Assembly (NCBI GenBank): GCA_030831165.1
Contig: JAURLP010000027.1
Span: forward strand, 1 to 46,099
Source: Gammaproteobacteria bacterium
GTDB taxonomy: Bacteria; Pseudomonadota; Gammaproteobacteria; Pseudomonadales; Pseudohongiellaceae
DNA: 46,099 nucleotides
Direction: 5' to 3'
Shown: positions 8,598 to 16,947 of the stretch, in pieces
Layout of the letters: each line of letters opens with the position of its first letter
How positions within the stretch are numbered: the first letter of the stretch is position 1
The notes under the pieces: model-generated
What the model saw: the letters and a program-made list of their open reading frames with translations, nothing else
Databases searched by the model: none
What the model was told of the DNA's origin: nothing
Position numbers and translations under genes: made by a program

Positions 8598-9368
8598 CTA
8601 GTTACCAAACAGATTGCCGAGTCTTTCTTCCAGAGCGTCCCCAGCATCGTTGATACTATCACTTAGGCCTTCACCAAGATTGTCCAGATTTTCAGTAGCG
8701 CCTTGCAGGCCATCCGATAACATGTCTGCTGTGGCCTGTAGTAATGCTGATGCCGCATTGGCAGATATTTGCTGCATTAATGGTGTCATTATCTGTAAAG
8801 CAATTTCATCAGGGGTGCCCTGCAAATTTTGCAGGTTTATGTCGCCCAAGTTGATGGTTAAATCTGGAACTCCTTCACTAGCCATATGGGCTTGGATGTC
8901 TTCAATGAGAATACTGTCTATATTCAAACGAACGGCAGCTTCATCGCTTGCAGGTTCAACAGTTTGCTGATCTTCACTATTCGCAAATCTGGCGCTTACT
9001 GTATCAATGTTTGTTGTTCCATTAGCCCTTTCATACAACACAGATGGCTGCCTGGCTACAATACTGTTTATTCTGATTACATCACTATTAATACTTGCCA
9101 AATCAATCGCCATGCTTACTTCTGAAAAACTCAGCATCATGCGATCACTAAAGCCTTCTGGATTCGCGACATCGAAATCATAAATCGCAGCTGACCCTCC
9201 TCTCAGATCTATTTCCACCGAACCCACTGATACTTCAGAACCAATGGCATCTGAACCAAAGGTTTCAATGGCTGTTTTTACCAGGCCATCAAGATTACTG
9301 AGCAGGAAAAATGCACCGCCGACGACGATGACGACAAGAACTCCAAGACCAATCAATAGTTTTTTCAT
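8598..9368 (-). CDS. AsmA-like single-pass envelope protein of unknown function
   Basis: This 256-residue protein has an N-terminal signal anchor (residues 3-25, very hydrophobic, after MKK). A beta-rich segment follows (about 40-180; GSEVSVGSVEIDLRGGSAAIYDFDVANPEGF) that looks like the first repeats of AsmA/DUF748-type proteins, which act at the inner membrane-periplasm interface in lipid and envelope homeostasis. The C-terminal 70 residues are rich in N, D, G and A and probably amphipathic helical. It is much shorter than full AsmA, so a bridge-like lipid-transfer role should not be assumed. The start is supported by a GGGT motif upstream. It is divergent from the PepSY gene. Confidence 0.7.
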   Translation of the reverse strand: MKKLLIGLGVLVVIVVGGAFFLLSNLDGLVKTAIETFGSDAIGSEVSVGSVEIDLRGGSAAIYDFDVANPEGFSDRMMLSFSEVSMAIDLASINSDVIRINSIVARQPSVLYERANGTTNIDTVSARFANSEDQQTVEPASDEAAVRLNIDSILIEDIQAHMASEGVPDLTINLGDINLQNLQGTPDEIALQIMTPLMQQISANAASALLQATADMLSDGLQGATENLDNLGEGLSDSINDAGDALEERLGNLFGN

Positions 9369-9467
9369 AAGAACCCGATCTAATTAATTAAAATTATATA
9401 AAGAATTGTAGCCGATCAACTTGGTACAAGACAGCGTCATTAAGGATAAACTTTATTTTTAATTATT

Positions 9468-9486
9468 GAGAACGCTTATCATTTGC
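9468..9486 (+). promoter_or_regulatory. Putative Fur box upstream of the PepSY membrane protein
   Basis: GAGAACGCTTATCATTTGC matches 14 of 19 positions of the Fur consensus GATAATGATTATCATTATC. It lies 36 bp before the chosen ATG at 9522. It overlaps a direct repeat ATTTGCAT (9481-9488 and 9493-9500, 12-bp period). Iron control fits the protein family. Confidence 0.5.
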
Positions 9487-9521
9487 ATTATTATTTGCAT
9501 ATTCGATGTTCAGGTGGTGTG

Positions 9522-10673
9522 ATGCTGAGAAAAACGATTTTTTGGGTACATTTGGTGAGTGGTTTAATCGCCGGCATAGTGATTTTTATGATGTCAATCA
9601 CCGGCGTATTACTGACTTATGAGCGTCAAATAGAGAACTGGTTTGCCCGAGCAGATTATCTGCAGCTTGATCAACAAAGCCCAATAAGCACACCAATTGC
9701 TGATCTTATTGCCTTAAGCAAGTATAGGAATGCTGATTTTTCACCCGATACCGTTATCCTGGTTAACCATCCCGGAGCCCCGGTTACTTTACGAGAAGGT
9801 CGCAATTCCAGCGTACAATTAAATCCCTTCTCTGGTGAAGAAATGCAAGTTGGCTCCCCTGCTTTGCAAGAATTTTTTAGCACAGTAACGGGTTGGCACC
9901 GATGGTTCAATGTGGCCGGTGAAAATCGAACAATAGCACGCTCAATTACCGGCGCTTGTAATCTGCTGTTTTTATTTCTGATTCTAAGCGGTATTTATTT
10001 ATGGTTACCCAAAACCTGGCGCTGGGTCATGTTTAAGACCCGTTTACTGCTCAATAATGCAGCACCCAGCAGTAAAGCCCGTGACTTTAACTGGCACCAT
10101 GTATTTGGTATTTGGTGTGCATTGCCTCTAGGTATTATCGTCGCTACAGCAAGTGTCTTTAATTATAGCTGGGCAAACAATCTGGTTTATCAGTTTTACG
10201 GTGAGGAAGCTCCCCAAAGACGACAGACGTCAGCTAATGAAGTTTCAAATACTGATAGCACTATATTATCCAGCACTAACTATTTAAATCTCGATCAGCT
10301 CTTAGATTCCGCCCGGCAGATAACTGAGCAAAATCTTGGCCAGTGGCAATCTATCACAATAAATTTACCCGACAGGAATACAGATCAAATTGAGTTTTCA
10401 ATTAATCAAAGCCTGGGCGGCCAACCTCAAAAACAATTCACATTGTCCCTTGATCGCAGCAATGGTGAGATGCTCAACATGACTGGGATATCCGATGCCA
10501 GCCCTGGTCAAAGAGCACGTAGAATTATTCGCTTCTTGCACACGGGAGAAGTTCTCGGTTTCTGGGGCCAAACAATTGCAGGCATAGTCTCTTTTGCCAC
10601 ATTATTAATGGTCTGGACTGGTTTTGCATTAGCCTATCGTCGGCTTATTAAGCCTCTGTTAATAAAATTCTGA
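9522..10673 (+). CDS. PepSY-associated transmembrane protein, iron-regulated reductase-like
   Basis: This 383-residue inner-membrane protein belongs to the PepSY_TM (PiuB-like) family. The first membrane helix carries RKTIFWVHLVSGLIAGIVIFMMSITGVLL. A periplasmic PepSY segment follows, then WHRWFNVAGENR near the second helix, a third in IWCALPLGIIVATASV, and a C-terminal helix after RRIIRFLHTGEVLGFWGQTI. The conserved histidines (in WVHL, WHRW, WHHV and LHTGE) are thought to bind heme or metal. Such proteins are typically Fur-controlled and linked to siderophore iron release; here a candidate Fur box lies upstream. The start is placed at the ATG with AGGTGG upstream rather than the TTG 39 bp earlier, which lies inside the Fur box. 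No TonB receptor is adjacent. Confidence 0.88.
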   Translation: MLRKTIFWVHLVSGLIAGIVIFMMSITGVLLTYERQIENWFARADYLQLDQQSPISTPIADLIALSKYRNADFSPDTVILVNHPGAPVTLREGRNSSVQLNPFSGEEMQVGSPALQEFFSTVTGWHRWFNVAGENRTIARSITGACNLLFLFLILSGIYLWLPKTWRWVMFKTRLLLNNAAPSSKARDFNWHHVFGIWCALPLGIIVATASVFNYSWANNLVYQFYGEEAPQRRQTSANEVSNTDSTILSSTNYLNLDQLLDSARQITEQNLGQWQSITINLPDRNTDQIEFSINQSLGGQPQKQFTLSLDRSNGEMLNMTGISDASPGQRARRIIRFLHTGEVLGFWGQTIAGIVSFATLLMVWTGFALAYRRLIKPLLIKF

Positions 10674-10691
10674 TACTCTATTACTTAAAGC

Positions 10692-10732
10692 AGGCGCGAC
10701 CATAAAAGATTGTGATAAACTCGCCTTTTTTT
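10692..10732 (+). terminator. Weak terminator-like hairpin after the PepSY gene
   Basis: AGGCG (10692-10696) can pair with CGCCT (10722-10726) and is followed by a run of T. The loop is long (25 nt), so this is only a possible terminator. Confidence 0.25.
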
Positions 10733-10795
10733 ATAATGCACCACCCTAATATTCACAGCAAGACCGTACAAAATACGGATAAATACTAAAGAATT

Positions 10796-11185
10796 ATGAA
10801 TAAATTATTACCAGCAACAGTTTTATTATTAATAAGTAGTTTTGGCTATTCTCAAGAGATTGCCTTTAGCAATGAGCAAGTAGAGCAAGGCAATGCCATT
10901 TACGTTCAACATTGCCAGGTCTGCCATGGCACTAATCTGGATAATGGCCAGTTTGCTACGCCAATAAAAGGATTCTTCTTTGAAATGAAATGGGGCGGCA
11001 AAACTCTGGGCGAACTCGCCAGATTTACCTGGGAACAAATGCCTGAAGGAAACGGAAAACTGCTCGATGTTGAAGATTATATTGCTACCGTGGCTTTTAT
11101 TCTTAGCAAAAACAATATTGAAGCAGGTGACACAGCTATGAGCGAAGATTTTAATTCGCTTGATGGCATCATGTTGCCATTTTAG
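10796..11185 (+). CDS. Periplasmic monoheme cytochrome c
   Basis: This 129-residue protein has a signal peptide (1-19, cleavage near GYS-QE) and a class I cytochrome c fold with heme motif C40-Q-V-C43-H44. The downstream WEQMPEGNGKLLDVEDYIATVAFIL segment supplies the probable distal methionine and the C-terminal helix. The sequence after the heme motif resembles small cytochromes that accept electrons from periplasmic quinoprotein dehydrogenases, but no such dehydrogenase is nearby, so the partner is unknown. It is transcribed from its own 122-bp leader region after the PepSY gene and converges with the glycerate-kinase-like gene. It is unrelated in sequence to the anchored cytochrome at 8121-8537. 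Confidence 0.85.
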   Translation: MNKLLPATVLLLISSFGYSQEIAFSNEQVEQGNAIYVQHCQVCHGTNLDNGQFATPIKGFFFEMKWGGKTLGELARFTWEQMPEGNGKLLDVEDYIATVAFILSKNNIEAGDTAMSEDFNSLDGIMLPF

Positions 11186-11310
11186 GGACGCTTAAAGTTT
11201 GCTTTGACTTAATGGGATTTCGTTATTTCTTTTCTCTATAGTCCCTATACTCTCTAAACTCTCTGCAAGCTGTAACGTTTTTCTATAAGGTTTTTAACCC
11301 AAGGCTTAAA

Positions 11311-12234
11311 TCAGCCTTTTAATTTAGAGTTTATGCCTTGTTTATCATTTAATTGATAAACCACATCGGCTGTTTCCGGGACGGTGTTCAAAGCGTGGCG
11401 AGTCAAGCGCTCATAATGTGAAATAAATCGAATTAACTGATCCTCATTCATCAACTTGCTGCCAGGCCTAGCAGTCATTTTTTCCCTTAACTTATTTTCT
11501 TGCTGCAAGCGCCATTCAAGAACCTTTGAAAAATCAGGGACCTTTAACATAATGAGCATATCTAATAATTCAAATAATTCCTGATACTCTCCTGCAAGTC
11601 GATCATTGATATACGCCCGCCATTCACCCTTGTCTTCCTCTGCTTCGAGTGTATTTATCGCTACTTCTAATTCTGCTTGAGTTTGTGGCCTTACACCAAG
11701 GCACCATCCCTCAATAATAATGACATCAACTGGCGCTTTAACAATTGGCCAATCCGATTTTTTTTGTCTGTCATCAAGTGCTTTATTAAATCTTGGAATT
11801 GCAACTTCTCCGCTTTTACTTAAAGCCTTTATCGTCTGCAAAGCCAGGCCAACATCATGTGTACCGGGCACACCCCGTGTTTTTAATAAAGGATGTACAT
11901 TGACAGCTAATTCTTCGCGCTTTAAGCGTGTTAAATAAAAATCATCGAGTGAAAAATTTATACTGTGTATCCCCTGCATCTCTCTCAATAGAAGCACCAG
12001 CAAAGCAGCAAGTGTTGATTTACCACTGCCCTGGCAGCCATTGATACCTATTACCAGTGTCGCGTCATTATCAGGGACTTTATTAATGGCATCTTGCCGA
12101 GATCTGACTTTATCTAGAATGTCCTCTGCTAATGGAATGAACCATTGTTCAACAGTTTGTAGATAGACTGAAGGCAGCCTCTCGGCTTCAATAAAATTTA
12201 TCAGAGCTGACTTTATATGTTGAGAAGATGACAA
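11311..12234 (-). CDS. P-loop kinase related to D-glycerate 3-kinase (GLYK/YggC-like)
   Basis: This 307-residue cytoplasmic protein has Walker A in GINGCQGSGKST (63-74), a SLDDFYLT substrate-loop motif, KTRGVPGTHD and a Walker B-like VIIIEGWCLG. This set is characteristic of the family that includes plant glycerate kinase GLYK, yeast Tda10 and E. coli YggC, related to uridine and pantothenate kinases. Phosphorylation of glycerate is likely but not proved by sequence. The only plausible start is a TTG at 12232-12234, preceded by GGAG about 10 nt upstream; no ATG occurs before the P-loop. It is divergent from the small secreted protein at 12304. Confidence 0.82.
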   Translation of the reverse strand: MSSSQHIKSALINFIEAERLPSVYLQTVEQWFIPLAEDILDKVRSRQDAINKVPDNDATLVIGINGCQGSGKSTLAALLVLLLREMQGIHSINFSLDDFYLTRLKREELAVNVHPLLKTRGVPGTHDVGLALQTIKALSKSGEVAIPRFNKALDDRQKKSDWPIVKAPVDVIIIEGWCLGVRPQTQAELEVAINTLEAEEDKGEWRAYINDRLAGEYQELFELLDMLIMLKVPDFSKVLEWRLQQENKLREKMTARPGSKLMNEDQLIRFISHYERLTRHALNTVPETADVVYQLNDKQGINSKLKG

Positions 12235-12303
12235 TGAAATTTTACTCCAAGTAAAACTCAGATAACTTTAGCATTCTGCTAAAAATAATTCTAAACTTTA
12301 GGT

Positions 12304-12873
12304 ATGCGATTAATATACATTGCTTCAGTAATAATAATTTTCTTCACAAAGCTTGCTTCCGCTCAGGAATCAGCCTTGTCAGGTAGCTGGGTTATTAATA
12401 CAGAATTAAGTGATATTACTGATGACAAAGTTGAACTTGCCATAATCGCTGCCGGCGGGAAGGCCACTAAAGGTTTTTTTAATCGCGACAATGAATACTA
12501 TAGAGGCGGCCCCGTTGAGCAGGAATTATATGATTTTATTTCCTACGAGCCGACCTTGAGTATTTCCGTTACGCCTGCTGAATACACCTTCCAGTATGGG
12601 GAGTTTTCAAGACCGGTTTATATGGACAACCGGGGCAATACAGTCAGCTTGGGTGGAACCACTGCAATAACTGACTTTTCCTTCGGCCACTGGGAAAACA
12701 ATCAACTTTTTGTCGAAGGTCGCCCCCGTGATGGCGGCTTTACAGATGAACGTTACAGTCTAAGTGAAGATGGCAATCAATTAAGCGTCGAATTGTTTCT
12801 TGAACCAAAATTCTTTGGCGCTGCAATCGAATTATTCCGCGTCTACGACCGAGTTTTACAAAACGAAAACTAG
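12304..12873 (+). CDS. Small secreted beta-rich protein of unknown function
   Basis: This 189-residue protein has a signal peptide (1-20, cleavage near ASA-QE). The mature chain is predicted to be mostly beta strand, beginning GSWVINTELSDITDD and containing many aromatic and glycine residues, as in lipocalin- or calycin-like barrels. No catalytic motif or cysteine pair is evident. I do not recognise the family. Its 3' end overlaps the convergent SirB2 gene by 18 bp. Confidence 0.65.
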   Translation: MRLIYIASVIIIFFTKLASAQESALSGSWVINTELSDITDDKVELAIIAAGGKATKGFFNRDNEYYRGGPVEQELYDFISYEPTLSISVTPAEYTFQYGEFSRPVYMDNRGNTVSLGGTTAITDFSFGHWENNQLFVEGRPRDGGFTDERYSLSEDGNQLSVELFLEPKFFGAAIELFRVYDRVLQNEN

Positions 12874-13251
12874 CCAGCTAAGTGCGGTCTTGCTTATGGC
12901 AATACCGACTATATAGAAAAACACCAAGACCGCCGCTACAAAAGCCGCGACTTTTTTTGATCTTGAATATTTATTTCCTAGCGCAATCATGCCGAGCAGA
13001 ATATAAACTATCAACAGCCCTACTTTATGTAGGAGCCAGCCCTGATATAAGAGCCCAAACCCTAAAATAAAGAGCAATGCTATTGCACTAAAGAGCAACA
13101 GGGTATCAACAATATGTGGAAGTATCTTGACTGGTTTTAAGTACAGCAGCGGAGACTCCTGCATCATCCAATAGCCCCTCAACAAAAAGCCGCTTATGCT
13201 CAATAAGGCACAGCTCATGTGGATTGTTTTAAGAATAAAATAACTATCCAT
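12856..13251 (-). CDS. SirB2 family integral membrane protein (copy 2)
   Basis: This 131-residue protein has four predicted membrane helices, starts near LKTIHMSCALLSISGFLLRGYWM and ends with a YIVGIAISKTALSW helix. This is the SirB2 family, named for a Salmonella invasion-gene locus. The molecular function is unknown. The conserved His in KTIHM and the R in LLRGYWM are present. It lies 6 bp downstream of a paralog on the same strand, so the two are surely co-transcribed. Its 3' end overlaps the convergent gene at 12304-12873. Confidence 0.85.
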   Translation of the reverse strand: MDSYFILKTIHMSCALLSISGFLLRGYWMMQESPLLYLKPVKILPHIVDTLLLFSAIALLFILGFGLLYQGWLLHKVGLLIVYILLGMIALGNKYSRSKKVAAFVAAVLVFFYIVGIAISKTALSWLVFVL

Positions 13252-13257
13252 TGCTAA

Positions 13258-13644
13258 TCACAATAATACAAACCAGCTAATTGTGGTTTTATTAATTGCT
13301 ATCCCAACGATATACAGAAAAGTAAATACTGCACAAAAGAAAGAAATGACTCTGATACTTTTGGTTTTTCCCCGACTAAGGGTCATCCCCACAAAAAACA
13401 GATAAAACATTAGGAGTAGTACCTTCATGCTAAGCCAGGGTTGATTAAATAGCCCAAAATTAACCATAAATGCCATCCAAAACCCGCAAGTCAGAAACAG
13501 TCCGTCAATCAGGTGCGGTGTAATAAGCACCAGTCTGTGACTCAACCATTTTGAATCGATAAACATCAGGTAGGAACGTAGCAAAAACCCCGTAAAACTT
13601 AACAAGGCAAAGGTCATATGTAGGGTTTTAAGTGCTAGATACAT
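13258..13644 (-). CDS. SirB2 family integral membrane protein (copy 1)
   Basis: This 128-residue, four-helix membrane protein is clearly paralogous to the next gene: both share K-T-x-H-M near residue 8, S-x-x-GFLLR-x-Y, P-H-x-(I/V)-D, and a final YIVGIAI-x-K-T helix. The SirB2 family has no assigned biochemical role. The pair is likely a tandem duplication that has diverged considerably. It is divergent from cysK, and the 210-bp space between must hold promoters for both. Confidence 0.85.
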   Translation of the reverse strand: MYLALKTLHMTFALLSFTGFLLRSYLMFIDSKWLSHRLVLITPHLIDGLFLTCGFWMAFMVNFGLFNQPWLSMKVLLLMFYLFFVGMTLSRGKTKSIRVISFFCAVFTFLYIVGIAINKTTISWFVLL

Positions 13645-13854
13645 CGGAATATAGTCAAACTAAATTATGTCTGGCGAAAAAACGCTAAAGCCTACTTGAA
13701 TTAGGCCAAAAATGACAGATACACCGTGCACTAAAAAAGTATTTGATGTCTTATTGAAGACAGAACATTTATCGAATTGATAATTACCCTATGCTATATT
13801 CCCCTGCTATCAGTTAATGCCCTTTTTTCGACGCCCTTTTTCCGGGAGGATAAT

Positions 13855-14772
13855 ATGAAATTCAACAATATTCTCGAGAGTATTGGTAATACTCCACACA
13901 TTCGTTTAAATCACTTACTTGGTGATAAGGCAGAAGTTTGGATGAAAGCTGAACGCGCCAATCCCGGCGGCAGCATTAAAGACCGAATTGCCCTCGCCAT
14001 GATTGAAGCCGCAGAACAAAGTGGCGAACTCACCAAAGGCAGTATCATCATTGAGCCCACTTCTGGTAATACCGGTATCGGCCTTGCCATGGTTGCCGCT
14101 GTTAAAGGCTATCGGCTTATTTTAACCATGCCAGAATCCATGTCTATTGAACGACGTCGTTATATGGCCGCTCTTGGAGCAGAACTGGTATTAACCCCCA
14201 AAGAACTGGGTATGGGAGGCTGTATTGAGAGGGCCAATGAGTTATTGACTGAATATGAGAACGCCTGGATGCCTTCCCAATTTTCTAACCCGGTGAATGT
14301 AGCAGTGCATAAAGAAACCACCGCACAGGAAATACTGGCTGACTTTCCAAATGGCATTGACTATTTAATCACTGGCGTTGGTACTGGTGGTCACATTACC
14401 GGTTGCGCTGAAGTGTTAAAGGAAAAATTCCCGGAGATGAAAGTCTTCGCAGTTGAACCTGTCAAATCACAAGTCATCGCAGGTATGGAAAAAGGATTGC
14501 ACCGAATTCAGGGTATTGGAGCTGGCTTTATACCGGCAGTGCTCAATACCGAAATACTGGATGGCACTATTGCTGTCTCTGAAGAAGACGCTTTTGAGAT
14601 GGCCCGACGTTGCACCAAAGAAGAAGGCATTTTTATCGGCATTTCATCAGGCGCTTCGCTGGCTGCGGTCGCTCAAAAGCTTGACGACATTCCTGCCGGA
14701 TCTACCGTACTGGTATTCTCATACGACTCCGGCGAACGCTATCTGTCTATAGAAGATTTATTCCAGGCATGA
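13855..14772 (+). CDS. cysK: Cysteine synthase A (O-acetylserine sulfhydrylase)
   Basis: This 305-residue PLP enzyme makes cysteine from O-acetylserine and sulfide. The PLP lysine is in [11 protein letters not shown]; the substrate loop TSGNTG, the phosphate-binding GTGGHITG and the C-terminal SSGAS are all intact. An ATG at 13855 preceded by GGGAGGA (13844-13850) is chosen. The frame remains open upstream to 13777 but gives a hydrophobic, non-homologous extension. The 'GGSIKDR' form is closer to CysK of Gram-positive and many environmental proteobacteria than to E. coli CysK, so a CysM-like preference cannot be wholly excluded. No serine acetyltransferase is adjacent. Confidence 0.93.
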   Translation: MKFNNILESIGNTPHIRLNHLLGDKAEVWMKAERANPGGSIKDRIALAMIEAAEQSGELTKGSIIIEPTSGNTGIGLAMVAAVKGYRLILTMPESMSIERRRYMAALGAELVLTPKELGMGGCIERANELLTEYENAWMPSQFSNPVNVAVHKETTAQEILADFPNGIDYLITGVGTGGHITGCAEVLKEKFPEMKVFAVEPVKSQVIAGMEKGLHRIQGIGAGFIPAVLNTEILDGTIAVSEEDAFEMARRCTKEEGIFIGISSGASLAAVAQKLDDIPAGSTVLVFSYDSGERYLSIEDLFQA

Positions 14773-14792
14773 TTCATTTTAATTCCTGTATC

Positions 14793-14820
14793 GGTAGGCA
14801 CATGTACCAGTGTGCCTGCC
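14793..14820 (+). terminator. Likely terminator of cysK
   Basis: GTAGGCACA and TGTGCCTGC form a 9-bp stem (one G-U) around a short loop, 20 bp after the cysK stop, but only a short T-run follows. Confidence 0.4.
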
Positions 14821-14848
14821 TTTAGTGCTGCTAAAGAAAGGTTAGAAC

Positions 14849-16408
14849 ATGTCAGAAACCTACGAAAAATGGAGCCCTCCAGAAGGCTTTAAATGGATTT
14901 ATGGCTCCTTGCTGATGAGCATGTTACTGGGCGCGCTGGATCAAACCATTATTTCTACTGCACTCCCAACCATGGTTGGAGAGTTGAATGGTGTGTCCTA
15001 CATGGCCTGGGTTATCACCTCCTACATTCTGGCATCAACGATCTCCATGCCACTATATGGCAAGCTAGGCGATTTGATGGGCAGGCGCACCATGATGCTG
15101 AGTGCTCTGAGTATATTCTTGCTTGGTTCCACCTTAGGCGGTTTCAGCCAAAATATCGGCCAACTCATTGCCTTCCGCGGCCTGCAAGGCCTTGGTGGCG
15201 GCGGTTTAATGGTATTAACCCAGGCTACTCTCGCCGACCTGGTACCCATACGTGAACGCTCCAAGTACATGGCACCAATTGGCATGATGTTCGCAATAGC
15301 GTCTATTACCGGCCCGTTAATTGGTGGATATCTCACCGATTTTGTCAGTTGGCGCTGGACTTTCTGGATCAATCTACCAATTGGGCTAACCGTTATCACC
15401 ATCGTCTGGAAAAGTCTTAAACTCAGTAAACCGGATAAGGCTTTCACTTTGGATATAGCCGGAACCATTAGCATGGTCTTAGCCGTGTGCTTCCTGACAT
15501 TGTTTTTCAGTTGGGGCGGCACTACCTTTGCTTGGGTTTCGCCTCAAATTTTTGGCTTAGGCCTGTTAACAGTCATTTCGTCGGCCCTATTTCTATATGC
15601 AGAAAGCCGCGCGAAAGACCCGATAATTCCAATAAGCCTGTTTCATAATTCAACCTTTAACATCGCTACCCTGCTTGGACTCTTTGTCGGCATCGGCATG
15701 TTTGCCTCTATTGCTTTTATGCCAACTTATTTCCAGATGGTTTATGGCTATTCTGCGATTACTTCAGGTTACTTAATGATTCCGATGATGCTTGGCATTA
15801 TATTTACCATTAATTTAACTGGACAGTTAGCGGCCAAAAGCGGTTATTACAAAAAATACCCTCTGATTGGATTAACAATATGCGCTTTGACTCTATTTCT
15901 TTTCTCAACTTTAGAAATCGGGCAACCGGTTGCCATTGTTTGCCTATATATTTTTATGATGGGCACCGGTGTTGGTTGTATTTTTCAGATACTGATTTTA
16001 GCGGTACAAAATTCAGTGCCCTTCGGTGAAGTAGGAACTGCAATCTCTGCGAATGCTTTCTTCCGCGAAATTGGTGCAACGATGGGCATTGCTATTGTTG
16101 GTTCTTTATTTTCAACTCGACTGACTTCCATGCTGACTGAACGATTACCATCAGACCTGGTTCTGCCGATTGATGACATAGAATCCATTACCCCGGGCAT
16201 TCTTCGAGCCATGCCTGAAACCATGCAGGATATTTTTATTAACACTTATGCTGATGCACTTACCCCTATCTTTTTATATATTGCGCCAGTATTTATTGCT
16301 GGTATTATTTTAGGAACTTTCCTGCCGAATAATAAGCTGGAACAGAAAAAACCCGGCATGATGAAACCGCAAAATCCTGAAGAGCAGATCGACACACCTG
16401 CTGTATAA
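14849..16408 (+). CDS. DHA2 family multidrug efflux MFS transporter (EmrB/QacA type)
   Basis: This 519-residue protein has about 14 membrane segments, the DHA2 size. It begins with a cytoplasmic lead, then the helix-1 motif ALDQTIISTALPTMVGEL typical of the EmrB/QacA group, motif A in GKLGDLMGRRTMM, and the motif-C-like GPLIGGYLTDFVSWRWTFWINLPIG. It should export lipophilic drugs by proton antiport, but no EmrA-type membrane-fusion partner is nearby, so it may act alone at the inner membrane. AAAGAAAGG precedes the ATG. The C-terminal 25 residues are polar and lysine/proline rich. Confidence 0.92.
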   Translation: MSETYEKWSPPEGFKWIYGSLLMSMLLGALDQTIISTALPTMVGELNGVSYMAWVITSYILASTISMPLYGKLGDLMGRRTMMLSALSIFLLGSTLGGFSQNIGQLIAFRGLQGLGGGGLMVLTQATLADLVPIRERSKYMAPIGMMFAIASITGPLIGGYLTDFVSWRWTFWINLPIGLTVITIVWKSLKLSKPDKAFTLDIAGTISMVLAVCFLTLFFSWGGTTFAWVSPQIFGLGLLTVISSALFLYAESRAKDPIIPISLFHNSTFNIATLLGLFVGIGMFASIAFMPTYFQMVYGYSAITSGYLMIPMMLGIIFTINLTGQLAAKSGYYKKYPLIGLTICALTLFLFSTLEIGQPVAIVCLYIFMMGTGVGCIFQILILAVQNSVPFGEVGTAISANAFFREIGATMGIAIVGSLFSTRLTSMLTERLPSDLVLPIDDIESITPGILRAMPETMQDIFINTYADALTPIFLYIAPVFIAGIILGTFLPNNKLEQKKPGMMKPQNPEEQIDTPAV

Positions 16409-16947
16409 AAAATAGATTTTTATTGCCAGGCTAAAATTATCAACATGATCCCAGCGTTTATTTTTTTACAAAGATGGCGTTTTGGACCAAAGAAAAACAC
16501 TTTATAAGTCTTCTTTCGATTTTGTAGTTAATCCTGTTTTTTTCTTCAACTATTCAAGAGACAGCATGCTTATTCAAGGTTAATGCTGCCAATCTCGGAA
16601 GCTCAAAATTCTCCTGGGCAGCCGTCGACAAACTTATACCTGCAATAGTCAGTAAGCTACTAAACATGAATAAGCTTAGATAATTATTTTTTTTTATTCT
16701 TAGCTTCTATCTTCATTTTATTGAGGTCTGTCTTGGGGATGGGAATATTTTTTAAACCAAAGTAAGAATTTTAGTGAGCGACAGCGACAAACGAGTAAGC
16801 TCCTACACAAGATTACCCGTATAGAAAAACGGCAAACCATTGCATTATGTTTTTTGCCACAATGATTACGTTTGATTCTATTAATTTATTAGTCTTTTAA
16901 CTTTTAAAGCAAGAAGCTATCTTCTTAGATTTATTGTGAAATGCAAT
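16409..16947. other. 539-bp gap without an intact gene
   Basis: No intact gene is recognised. A degenerate minus-strand signal-peptide-like reading frame lies at 16554-16716 and is listed separately. The rest is AT-rich with several T-runs and no strong hairpin or repeat. Confidence 0.5.
16554..16716 (-). pseudogene. Possible remnant of a secreted-protein gene, frameshifted at an A9 run
   Basis: From an ATG at 16714-16716 the minus strand reads MKIEAKNKK and stops after the A9 tract (T9 at 16687-16695 on the plus strand). Removing one A joins it to a frame that gives a convincing signal peptide, SLLTIAGISLSTAAQ followed by ENFELPRL, ending at a TGA at 16554-16556. An internal ATG at 16665-16667 would give 37 residues in the second frame alone. 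No clear ribosome-binding site is seen. It may be the decayed 5' end of a secreted-protein gene or a chance frame. Confidence 0.3.

Noticed and set aside
13754-13800. Sigma-70 promoter of cysK (TTGAAG / GATAAT, and TTGATA / TATATT)
   Set aside because: Spacing is 19 bp or 12 bp with imperfect hexamers; no choice can be supported.
15022-15522. 166-codon minus frame opposite the MFS gene
   Set aside because: It is antisense to a well-supported gene and its composition is that of a reverse-complement shadow.
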